A DNA stretch of 64,000 bases from Alphaproteobacteria bacterium (GTDB taxonomy: Bacteria; Bacteroidota; Bacteroidia; Bacteroidales; FEN-979): assembly GCA_009928665.1 (NCBI GenBank), contig SACF01000017.1:1-64000 (forward strand). Direction: 5' to 3'. The translations under genes were made by a program, and so were the position numbers. The notes beneath the pieces were generated by a model, which was given only the letters and a program-made list of their open reading frames with translations, was not told where the DNA came from and did no database searches. This document shows, in pieces, positions 52,275 to 61,300 of this stretch. Numbering within the stretch: position 1 is the first letter of the stretch; each line of letters starts with the position of its first letter.

Positions 52275-54590
52275 TCAGAACTCATCGGTATCGATCACCT
52301 GTTTTTTCTTCTTGTTCTTACCCGGGGCGGGTGGGCCATCTTCACTGCAGTCGAGGTCGACCTCAACAGGTTTCGAAGGTGCATCGAAATCACGTTTGGT
52401 AATACGCAGGCTCAGGTCGCCATAAATGCGTTGCATGTACAATGCCCAAACCGGCAGTGCCATATTGGCTCCCTGTCCCAGCGTGATTGACCGGAAATGG
52501 GCGGCCCGGTCTTCACAACCGACCCACACACCGGTCACAAGGTCCGGCGCGATTCCCATGAACCAGCCGTCGCTCTGATTCTGCGTGGTTCCCGTTTTGC
52601 CTGCGATCGGATTATCAAAGCCGTATTTGTACCGCAGCCTGATACTGGTACCGCTTTCAACGACCCCTTTCATTAGCTGGACCATTAGCCAGGCAGTTTC
52701 TTCACTGATAGATTCCTGGCTTTTTGGGGTAAAGGTTTCCAGGATATTTCCGTTTTTATCTTCAATCCGTGTCAGGAAAACGGGTTCGATATAGACCCCT
52801 TTGTTGGCAAAAACGCTCATGGCGCCAACCATTTCGTACAGGCTCAGGTCGCAGGATCCCAGGGCGATGGAGTACACTGCCGGGATGTCGCTTGTGACAC
52901 CCATTTTGTGAGCCATTGAAACCACGGCTTTGGGCGAATATTTACGGATAAGCTGACCCGACACCCAGTTATTGGAGTTAGCCAGGGCCCACTTTAGCGT
53001 CACCTGTTGGCCAAGCCTTTCGTCGCTGGCATTTTCGGGAGCCCACACCTGACCGTTCCCGAGATCGATAACCGGCTGCACGTTGGGATAGCGTGCACAG
53101 GGCGATTCGCCTTCCTGCATGGCGAGGGTATAGAGAAATGGTTTGAAAGTAGATCCGACCTGGCGTTTGCTGAGTTTGACGTGGTCATATTGAAAAAAAC
53201 GGTAATCAATACCCCCGACATAAGCCCGGACCTGGCCGTTATGGGGATCCATCGACATGAGTCCGGCCTGTAAAAAGAACTTGTAGTAACGGATGGAATC
53301 CATCGGGGTCATCACGGTATCGATCTCACCCTGGTAAGAAAAAACTTTCATCCTTGCCGGTGTCTTAAAATCCTGGAGGATCTGGGCATCGCTGTAGCCT
53401 TCCGTCTTCAGCCGGTAATACCGGTCGGTGCGACGCATGGCCGACAGCATCAGGTTGTCTGTTTCCCGGCGGGCTACATCGCTTTCAAACACAAACGGCG
53501 CATTGGGAACTCCTTTCCAGTGAGCGAAAAAAGATGGCTGAAGCTCTTTCCCCAGGTATTCGTGTACTGCCTGTTCGGCGTACTCCTGCATCTTGTAATT
53601 GATCGTGGTATAGATCTTCAGCCCGTCACGGTATAAATTGTAAGGATTGCCATCGTCTTTGGTATGCTGTGAACACCATTCCGACAGTACCATCCTGAGG
53701 TACTCCCTGAAATAGGTGGCAATACCGGTAGTGTGATCCTGTAACCGGAAATTCGACATGTCGATGGGTACCAGCCGGAGTGAATCATACTCCTGATCCG
53801 TGATGTAATCGTACTTCATCATCTGATGCATCACGGTGTTCCGGCGTTCGAATGCACGGGCCGGGTTTCTGACCGGACTGAACCAGGTCGGAGCTTTCAG
53901 AATCCCGATCAGCACCGCTGATTCCTCAATGCTGAGCGATTCCGGATCTTTATTGAAATAGGTCTTGGCGGCCGATTTGATGCCGTATGACTGACTGCCG
54001 AAATCAACCGTGTTGAGATACATGGCCAGGATCTCGTCCTTCGAATAATTGCGCTCCAGTTTTACGGCTGTGATCCACTCTTTGAATTTGATCATCACCG
54101 TCTCCCAAAAGGTCCGGTTTTGCTTTCGCGGAAACAGGTTTTTTGCAAGTTGTTGCGTGATCGTGGAGCCTCCTCCTTTAGAAGAACCGGTAGCCATCCC
54201 CCACATGACCCTGAAAATGGCGATCGCGTCAATTCCCGAATGTTTATCAAAACGCGCATCCTCCGTAGCGATCAGGGCATTGATCACGTTGGGCGATAAT
54301 TCCTGGAAATGGGTATTGGAACGATTTTCAATGTAATATTTACCCAGCAATTTGTTGTCGGATGAGATCACTTCAGAAGCCAGGCTGCTCTTGGGATTTT
54401 CAAGCTCCTCGAAAGTCGGCATGGTTCCGAGCAATCCATTCGCGACCCCGATGAAAAAGAGTATCGTAAAGATCACCAATGCTGTAAAGGTAATCCAGAA
54501 TCCTTTGATGTATTTTTTGTTCAGTTCATCGCGGGAAGGCGGTTTGGGCCTGTTATTCAGCATGGGAATATGATATTGCGGATCATTCAT
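52275..54590 (-). CDS. Penicillin-binding protein 1A (bifunctional transglycosylase/transpeptidase)
   Basis: Class A PBP of 771 residues that polymerises and cross-links peptidoglycan. A single membrane helix (FWITFTALVIFTILFFIGV, about 31-49) is followed by the GT51 domain with Glu110 in ATEDARFDKHSG, GGSTITQQLAKNLF and ERNYSKDEILAMYLN. The transpeptidase domain has Ser480 in GSTFKPF (SxxK), SNN (SxN) and KTGTTQNQSDGWFMG (KTG). The C-terminus is Lys-rich. The start ATG overlaps the gldH stop (ATGA), so it is translationally coupled to gldH. Confidence 0.96.
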   Translation of the reverse strand: MNDPQYHIPMLNNRPKPPSRDELNKKYIKGFWITFTALVIFTILFFIGVANGLLGTMPTFEELENPKSSLASEVISSDNKLLGKYYIENRSNTHFQELSPNVINALIATEDARFDKHSGIDAIAIFRVMWGMATGSSKGGGSTITQQLAKNLFPRKQNRTFWETVMIKFKEWITAVKLERNYSKDEILAMYLNTVDFGSQSYGIKSAAKTYFNKDPESLSIEESAVLIGILKAPTWFSPVRNPARAFERRNTVMHQMMKYDYITDQEYDSLRLVPIDMSNFRLQDHTTGIATYFREYLRMVLSEWCSQHTKDDGNPYNLYRDGLKIYTTINYKMQEYAEQAVHEYLGKELQPSFFAHWKGVPNAPFVFESDVARRETDNLMLSAMRRTDRYYRLKTEGYSDAQILQDFKTPARMKVFSYQGEIDTVMTPMDSIRYYKFFLQAGLMSMDPHNGQVRAYVGGIDYRFFQYDHVKLSKRQVGSTFKPFLYTLAMQEGESPCARYPNVQPVIDLGNGQVWAPENASDERLGQQVTLKWALANSNNWVSGQLIRKYSPKAVVSMAHKMGVTSDIPAVYSIALGSCDLSLYEMVGAMSVFANKGVYIEPVFLTRIEDKNGNILETFTPKSQESISEETAWLMVQLMKGVVESGTSIRLRYKYGFDNPIAGKTGTTQNQSDGWFMGIAPDLVTGVWVGCEDRAAHFRSITLGQGANMALPVWALYMQRIYGDLSLRITKRDFDAPSKPVEVDLDCSEDGPPAPGKNKKKKQVIDTDEF

Positions 54591-55057
54591 TGCTTTTCTA
54601 TTCGTAAACCAAAATCACGAATTCCCTTTAGTTCGCCGACCCGCATGGCCTGCTCAAATTCAAAGCGATAGATCCCTTTTTCAGGAAACCGGACCCCGCT
54701 TTGAAGGAGAAATCTGTTGAATTTCACACTGCCCATTCCCGATCCCAACCACCGGCCATCGTAATCGGCCAGGGTCAATTCAATGGTATCGCGTGCAACT
54801 TTCCCATCGGGGAAACAGGTGTTCATGAATAGGTAAAGATTGCTGTAAGAATATTCGGGGGCATTACGAACCTGGATCATCACCCGGTAACGGGCGAGCG
54901 GGTCACCGACCGGCACGGAAAACACTACTTTATTTCTGACATTCCAGATTCCGTTTTCAATAACTGCATTTTCCTCAAAAATCCTGTTACGGTCACATGC
55001 AAAGAGAAAAACCGCAAGGATGAGTAGGACGACTGAAATCCATTTTCCGTGGTTCAT
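54587..55057 (-). CDS. gldH: Gliding motility lipoprotein GldH
   Basis: A 156-residue lipoprotein with signal segment ISVVLLILAVFLFAC and lipidated Cys21. GldH is needed for gliding and T9SS function in Flavobacterium. Matching segments are IENGIWNVRNKVVFSVPV, YRVMIQVRNAPEYSYSNLYLFM, DTIELTLADYDGRWLGSGMGSV and GIYRFEFEQAMR. It lies between ricT (24 bases upstream) and pbp1A (4-base overlap), an order conserved across the phylum. Confidence 0.93.
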   Translation of the reverse strand: MNHGKWISVVLLILAVFLFACDRNRIFEENAVIENGIWNVRNKVVFSVPVGDPLARYRVMIQVRNAPEYSYSNLYLFMNTCFPDGKVARDTIELTLADYDGRWLGSGMGSVKFNRFLLQSGVRFPEKGIYRFEFEQAMRVGELKGIRDFGLRIEKQ

Positions 55058-55081
55058 CGGAAAGGTATTCGGTGAAAGTGG

Positions 55082-56281
55082 CTATTGATTGTCGAACCGG
55101 GTAAGATCATCCTCTCCGGTGGGGCCTTCCAGATCCGATTTGTTCTCGGTAACCTGCGAAAAATCTTCGAGTCTTTCAGGCAGGTTCCCTTTTTTATTCT
55201 CCTCCATTACGGCAAATACGTTATCAACCGGAATAGCCATCAAATTTCCCGGATCATTCACGTAAGAGTACCAAAGCAATTTCTGAAAAATATCGGTTTT
55301 CTGATGGGTTGCCTCCCCGCGTTTGGTCTTGAGCCGGATGTCGGTGTTGGGCATGCCTTTCATGGCATCGACATAGGTATCGTATTCATAATTCAAACAG
55401 CATTTCAGCTTACCGCACTGTCCGGCAAGCTTTTGCGGGTTAAGCGAAAGTTGTTGAACCCTGGCCGCATTGGTCGTAACAGATCTGAAATCACACATCC
55501 AGGTGGCGCAGCATAATTCCCTTCCACAGGAACCGATACCTCCCAACCGACTCGCTTCCTGGCGGGCCCCGATTTGCCGCATCTCAATCCGGGTTTTGAA
55601 CTCTTCTGCCATCAGCTTTATGAGCTCCCGGAAATCAACCCGGTCTTCCGCGGTGTAGTAAAAAATAGCTTTTGTGTTATCTCCTTGAATTTCAACATCG
55701 TTGATCTTCATCTGAAGTCCGAGTTTGTCGGCGATCTCCCGCGAACGATACATCGTGGTCGATTCCTGCTCCACAGCCGAAATCCACTTCTCAATGTCGG
55801 TCAACCGGGCTTTCCGGTATATTTTTTTGATTTCATCAGGGGTCGAAACCAGGTTCTTTTTACGCAATTGCAACCGGACCATTTCACCGACCATGCTTAC
55901 AATGCCGATGTCATGACCGGGCGAGGCCTCAACCGCAACAATGTCACCGACAACCAACTCCAGATCGGCCGGAATCCGGAAATAATCTTTACGACTGTTT
56001 TTGAAGCGGACCTCTGCAATATCAATCACCTTAGCCGATTCGGGAACCGGAATGGACTTTAACCAGTCGTGGGAATCAAACTTACTGCATCGATGTTGAA
56101 AGACCATCTCATTTTTATGGTAAACCCTGGGGGCCTGACAACACCCGCGACTTAAAAAAGTATTGTTGTTTTGATTGGATAACCTGGGAAACAGACTGGT
56201 TGAATCTTCTATCTCAACCTCCTGCGAGGGGGTTCCGTTTACCGGCACAGGCACGCCTTCTTTTATCTCCATATCCTTCAA
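55082..56281 (-). CDS. ricT: PSP1-domain protein RicT (YaaT)
   Basis: A 399-residue PSP1 C-terminal domain protein. In Bacillus, YaaT/RicT forms a complex with YlbF and YmcA that affects RNase Y and phosphorelay; in Bacteroidota its role is little known. Two cysteine clusters are clear: GSCGRELCCATWMCDF and GQCGKLKCCLNYEY, which carry the Fe-S ligands in RicT. An N-terminal extension (about 1-60) with CCQAP is present, and the C-terminus is acidic. The gene lies six bases after holB, so they are co-transcribed. Confidence 0.9.
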   Translation of the reverse strand: MKDMEIKEGVPVPVNGTPSQEVEIEDSTSLFPRLSNQNNNTFLSRGCCQAPRVYHKNEMVFQHRCSKFDSHDWLKSIPVPESAKVIDIAEVRFKNSRKDYFRIPADLELVVGDIVAVEASPGHDIGIVSMVGEMVRLQLRKKNLVSTPDEIKKIYRKARLTDIEKWISAVEQESTTMYRSREIADKLGLQMKINDVEIQGDNTKAIFYYTAEDRVDFRELIKLMAEEFKTRIEMRQIGARQEASRLGGIGSCGRELCCATWMCDFRSVTTNAARVQQLSLNPQKLAGQCGKLKCCLNYEYDTYVDAMKGMPNTDIRLKTKRGEATHQKTDIFQKLLWYSYVNDPGNLMAIPVDNVFAVMEENKKGNLPERLEDFSQVTENKSDLEGPTGEDDLTRFDNQ

Positions 56282-56287
56282 AAATCC

Positions 56288-57331
56288 TTACAAAGGTAAC
56301 AATTTCGGTTTAAACTGACGAACGATTTTCAGCGAGAGGTCGAGAAACAGGGTCGGAGCATGCCCGTTACGCTCAACATGATAGAGGGCGTCATTGAATA
56401 AAGTATTGAAATGAAGTATGTTACCAGCTGTAATAAAGGGAGCAAATCCCTCGAGAAACTTGATCTCTTCTGCATCCAAACCCGTCGGTTGCCGCCGCAT
56501 AACATTGATTTCAGAACATAATCCAATGATATTCAATCCATAAGACAGAAAGCTCTTTTGTTTTTCTCTCCCCGATCGCCCCATCTCTGTACTGAAAGCA
56601 ATTAAATCAATAACCTTTCCTGCAAAACAGTCCCGCATCCATTGCCGGAAGGTTCCGAAATGGATATGTTCCTCCTCGGAATCAGAAGTCAGGTACCTTT
56701 CCGGAATTTTCACCATCAGCGTCCTCGAAAGAATGGTAGGCAATATCTGACCGGGATCTTCCGAAACCAGAATGAACAGCGTTTTATCGGGAGGCTCCTC
56801 CATGATTTTTAGAATCTTCGGAGCTGCAGTATAAAAGATCTTCTCGGCCATGAAGATGATCATGACTTTATATTCCGACTCATAACTCTTATATCCTAAA
56901 GTTGTTATGATCTCGTTACAATCCTCCGCATTGATGATCCCCTGCTTGTTCTCTATGCCAATGGCCTCATACCAGCCGGTCAGATCAACCCTGAAATGAT
57001 GCGACAACAGGAATTCACGCCACTCAGTCAGAAAGTATTTGCTTCTTGGCTTGGAAGGAACTTTTTTGGTAGTGGATACAGGAAAAATAAAATGCAGGTC
57101 GGGATGGATAAGCTTTTGATATTTGACACATGAGGGACAGGTACCGCAGGAATCATCTGATTGGTTCCGGTTTACGCAGTTGATAAATTGAGCATAAGCG
57201 ATGGCCAGAGCCAGTTTATCATTTCCTGCCGGCCCGCAAAAAAGCTGTGCATGGCTCACCCGCTGATCACGGACGGTCCGGATCAGCCGTTGTTTGATCC
57301 TTTCATTCCCTTTTATTTCTGAAAAAAGCAT
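56288..57331 (-). CDS. holB: DNA polymerase III delta' subunit
   Basis: A 347-residue clamp-loader subunit. The degenerate P-loop FCGPAGNDKLALAIAYA and the four-Cys zinc motif CVNRNQSDDSCGTCPSC fit the delta'/tau AAA+ family; the P-loop lacks the usual GKT, as expected for the non-hydrolysing subunit. The arginine-finger segment ILSRTLMVKIP (SRC-like, here SRT) is present. It is first in the operon holB-ricT-gldH-pbp1A, with a -7 box about 55 bases upstream. Confidence 0.92.
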   Translation of the reverse strand: MLFSEIKGNERIKQRLIRTVRDQRVSHAQLFCGPAGNDKLALAIAYAQFINCVNRNQSDDSCGTCPSCVKYQKLIHPDLHFIFPVSTTKKVPSKPRSKYFLTEWREFLLSHHFRVDLTGWYEAIGIENKQGIINAEDCNEIITTLGYKSYESEYKVMIIFMAEKIFYTAAPKILKIMEEPPDKTLFILVSEDPGQILPTILSRTLMVKIPERYLTSDSEEEHIHFGTFRQWMRDCFAGKVIDLIAFSTEMGRSGREKQKSFLSYGLNIIGLCSEINVMRRQPTGLDAEEIKFLEGFAPFITAGNILHFNTLFNDALYHVERNGHAPTLFLDLSLKIVRQFKPKLLPL

Positions 57332-57384
57332 GGATACTCAGGTTCAGTGGCGCCCCGTTATAATGGCAGCTACCGGCTGTCGCG

Positions 57385-57392
57385 CAAAGTTA
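57385..57392 (-). promoter_or_regulatory. Candidate -7 box for the holB-ricT-gldH-pbp1A operon
   Basis: The minus strand reads TAACTTTG (TAnnTTTG), giving a leader of about 45 bases. It overlaps the end of the transposase-like ORF. Confidence 0.5.
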
Positions 57393-57947
57393 GCGGTTTT
57401 TTCGATTCAGGATGTCGGATTCCCAGATCTCGGGATTTCTCCTCATATGCCAACGAATCCGGGTCAGATCATTTTCATCCCCGATTAGCTGAAGGGTAAT
57501 TCCGGGACCCCAGTGAAAATCGAGCCCGTACAAATCGGTCCACCGCTTGACATTTCTTTTGAACCTTTTCAGGACCGGGCCGGAACTGCATTTTATCCGG
57601 TAGTTGCACGTCATTTGATCGAGGAAACTGCAAGAGATCTTAGAAACGGCAGAATTCCGGAACTTCTGACAGTGAAATGGGATTAACAACAACAAATGAA
57701 CATGATTGGGCATGATCATCCACTCATCAATGCAGATCCCGGCGTCAGATGCCGGATCGGATCTATGGGTCAGGGCGAACTGGATGATCTGTCCGACAAG
57801 AGATAAAGTCATGTTCTGAAGGCAAATTGTGCCAAAACAATCCTTCCCGTTCGGGGCCCGCAGGGTGACATGCCCGAAGACCAGGCAGGGATCCTGACTT
57901 CCGGTGGAAAATTTCCCCACTGATTCCGCTGTTTTAAGCCGGCACAT
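57390..57947 (-). CDS. Degenerate Y1/HUH transposase-like protein (IS200/RAYT type)
   Basis: A 185-residue protein. The HUH motif is intact: His82-Val-His84 in MIMPNHVHLLLLI, with the upstream VTLRAPNGKDCFGTI strand typical of REP-associated tyrosine transposases. The C-terminal part, GITLQLIGDENDLTRIRWHMRRNPEIWESD, lines up with the family NYYxHIIRNExDLxRIRxYIxxNPxxW. The catalytic Tyr residues (YY and REY) are absent, replaced by IT and RWH. Thus it is likely inactive as a nuclease, or repurposed. No terminal repeats or tandem copy were seen. The 59-residue ORF upstream overlaps its start by one base (TAATG). Confidence 0.75.
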   Translation of the reverse strand: MCRLKTAESVGKFSTGSQDPCLVFGHVTLRAPNGKDCFGTICLQNMTLSLVGQIIQFALTHRSDPASDAGICIDEWMIMPNHVHLLLLIPFHCQKFRNSAVSKISCSFLDQMTCNYRIKCSSGPVLKRFKRNVKRWTDLYGLDFHWGPGITLQLIGDENDLTRIRWHMRRNPEIWESDILNRKNR

Positions 57948-58126
57948 TACCAGAAAATTTCAGGTACCCTCAGATCTGACCGCATCGCAAGTGACCGGTT
58001 GGGTTCCGGAACCAAAGCAATGGAACGCACCGGATACTTCACAACAATTTTCTTTAATCCCTTGAATGATATCCTTGAATCGATCTCCACGACTTTGAAT
58101 TTTATAAGCGCAGCCATAGTTTCCAT
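57947..58126 (-). CDS. Possible small protein upstream of the transposase-like gene
   Basis: An open frame of 59 residues starting METMAALIKFKVVEIDSRI and ending RVPEIFW. Its TAA stop overlaps the ATG of the next gene (TAATG), a coupling arrangement typical of real gene pairs. An in-frame second ATG gives MAALIKF. The sequence is basic with no motif I recognise. No promoter box was seen. It fills much of the 355-base interval between the transposase-like gene and the adhesin gene. Coding status is uncertain. Confidence 0.35.
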   Translation of the reverse strand: METMAALIKFKVVEIDSRISFKGLKKIVVKYPVRSIALVPEPNRSLAMRSDLRVPEIFW

Positions 58127-58302
58127 ATTTTCAGATCATTATATTTAGATAGGTATGAAAAATTATTTTAATGAGATCCGGACACCGGGCGATTTCATAG
58201 TGTCATGGAAATCAGCAATCGAAAGTAAAATCGTAAATCGTAAATCATGCTCAATCATAAATAGAAAGGTTTTTCTCCTGAAATACAGACTTGACCGGAC
58301 TC
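58127..58302. other. Intergenic A/T-rich stretch
   Basis: Holds the CGTAAAT repeat array at 58227 and the 3' flank of the adhesin gene. No coding frame, RNA or terminator with a clear stem was identified here. Confidence 0.4.
58227..58263. repeat. Dispersed CGTAAATC repeat, copy 3
   Basis: AAAATCGTAAATCGTAAATC, then ATGCT, then CAATCATAAATAG. It is closely similar to 28925-28955 and to the reverse complement of 407-433. Confidence 0.65.
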
Positions 58303-61300
58303 TCAGTATTTAATGATTTTAATGATCTCGGTCGATTTTTCCGATATGACCTTTAAAAGGTACAATCCGGGTGTCAGGCCTGTCAGATCATATTCATGAT
58401 TGACCGCTTCCGTCAGGTCAGCCTTCAGACAACCGGAGCCATCCAGCCTGCGAATCTCCGAAAGGATTCTGCCTTCGGGCCGGTTGCCGGTGATCTCAAG
58501 GGTGAAACCCGACCCGGTGGGATTGGGATAGACTTTGAAATTTCCGTTCCGCGTTGTTTGTTCCTGCTCCGGGTTAACCGAGGAGATCAATGCGGGTTGT
58601 TGCGCTCCGCACAGAATCATAGCCGGGATGATGTCGCCATGCAGGTATCCGCCCGTTTCAACCTTTGTTCCCGGCCGGTAAAGAATGGTCCTTCCGGTAA
58701 GCATCGTAACCTGCCCTCCGTTCTGAACGATCAGGGGATTCTGGTCACCGGCTACGGTTATCCATTGTGAAGCCCGGTAAATGGAATCAATCCCGGCTCC
58801 GATCACCCCTGAGATGTTTAACGACATCGGAATGGCGCAGTTTACCATCATGACCACCTCATTCGAAATGGCGGGATTTCCGGCAACGCAGGGCTCATCA
58901 GAGAAAAGGGTACAGGTGATTACATCGTTGTTGACGGGTACATAGGCAAAGACCGGTTGATTGATCCCGGCATTGACGCCGTTTACCTTCCACTGAAAAA
59001 CGGGAGATGATCCTCCATGCTCCGGGATCGCGGTAAAAATGACCTGGGTTCCCGAGAGTACCGGGTTGACTGATGCCGCGATCGACACACTTACGGTGGC
59101 TGCAGGGCTGACCTGGAGGGTGATCTGGTTTGAAGTTGCGGGATTTCCGCTGGTACACGCCAGACCGGATGTCAGGATGCAGGAAACCATATCATTATCA
59201 GAGGGGAAGTAGCTGAAATCCGGATTGTTGCTGCCCGATGGGACACCATTCACCAACCATTGGAATGCAGGCTGGGATCCCCCGTTGCCGGCTGTTGCAT
59301 GGAACACAGCTTCAGATCCCGGACACAAGTTCGTTTGTAATGCCGAAATAGAAACACTTACCGCTACCGGTGGCTGGACGGCCATTACAAGGGCATTGGA
59401 TTGGGCCGGGTTGCTCGACGGACAAACTGCATCCGGGATCATATCGCAGGTGATGACCTCCCCGTTTGAAGGTGCGTAAATAAATACCGCGTTGTTACTG
59501 CCTGAATTAATCCCATTGACTTTCCATTGATACACCGGTGCATTCCCCCCGTTCAGAGGTTCTGCCGTAAAGGTCACCTGACTACCCTGGCAGATGCTGA
59601 TGGCAGACCCGGAAATGGAAACACCGACCGGAATGAACGGATTTACGGTCAACACGACTGCATTGGAAGTTGCCGGGCTGCCCGTCGTACAAGCCAGGTT
59701 CGAGGTGAGGTTGCATGAAACTACATCGCCATTGGCCGGCAGGCAGCTAAACACCGGGGCATTGGTTCCCGCATTTAAACCATTGACCTGCCATTGATAG
59801 ATCGGTTGTGTTCCGCCGTTTGTTGGTATCGCTGTAAATTCCGCATAGGAGCCTTCACATACCGCAGTGGCTGTCGACTGGATTGTAATCCCGGCTTGCA
59901 AAACCGGATTCACTGCCATTGTGATGGTATTTGAAAGGGCAGGATTTCCGTTGGCACAATTAAGGTTGGAAGTCAGTTCGCAGGTGATCTGATCGCCATT
60001 TAGCGGGATATAGGTAAACTGCGGGTCATTCGGTCCGACAGTCGTTCCGTTCACACGCCATTGATACTGTGGTTGCGATCCTCCGTTGGTCGATGTTGCT
60101 GTGAAAGTTACAGGAGTCCCCGCGCAGACACCGGTTTCGGAAGCAGTTATGAAAATGTTTACCGGAATGAGCGGGTTGACATGGAGCAGAACCGGGTTTG
60201 ATTGGGCCGGATTGCAGGTAACACAAGCCAGCGATGAAGTCATAACACAATAAACCAGGTCGTGGTCAACCGGGTAATAGGTATAAGCCGATCCTCCGGT
60301 TCCTGTGTTCAGGTTGTTGACCACCCATTGAAAGGCCGGGTCGGGTCCTTCGTTTACAGGAGTGGCTGTTAATGTCACGGGATTGCCGGCACAGACGATG
60401 GTGTCGGAAGCAGTGATGGAAACGGCGGCCGACAAGAGTGAATCGACGGTCATGGTAAGGGTATCCGAATAAGCAGGGTTTTCACTAACGCATACCGCAT
60501 TCGAAGTCATGGTACACGAAATATGATCGTTATCGCCGGGAAGGTAAGTGTAACCGGGACTGTTTTGACCAGTCGGACTGTTATTCAGGAACCATTGATA
60601 CACGGGATTTGTTCCGCCGTTGGTCGGGAGGGCGGAGAACGTTACCGGCATGCCGGCACAAACCTGGCTGGCCGATGATTCGATAACCACCATGGGAGTC
60701 ACAGCGACGCTCAAATCAATGGTTGCCGACCCATTCATCTGTACCGATCCCGAGGAATTGGTGGCTGTCACGGTATAGATCCCCGTGGTCTGGTCAGGCC
60801 AGGTCAGCGCAGACCCCGTGCCCTCAACGGGAAGCCCTGAATCCATGCCGTTTTTCTTTAACCGGTAGGTGACAAAAAACTGTGATCCGGATAAAGTCAC
60901 AGGCAGCCCGCTTCCACCTTCACAATAGATGCCCGATCCACCGACCTGAAAAACGGAAGGGGAGACCATGGTTCCGGTAAAAATTCCGGCAGAAGTTACA
61001 CCGGTAGCGTTAAGCTGGTGTTGCATCGTGTCGGCAGTGGCATATAAAGTATAAGGAGTGGGGGCGACCCGGACGCACGATAGTTGCGATTCGATGCCCG
61101 TTATATCCGCCGGGAGGTACTGGAACTGCGCCGAAATGAGAATGGGAGTGATACCTGAAGCAGTGAGGTCCCAGTACCTGTTCAGGAAGTTCGCTGCATT
61201 CGGATCTTCCGGATATTTAGCGTTCACTACGCCGATCCCGATCCAGGATTCCGGTCCGAAAGCGCTTTCGCCAAGCGTGACCGTAGCCGGCGAATATTCA

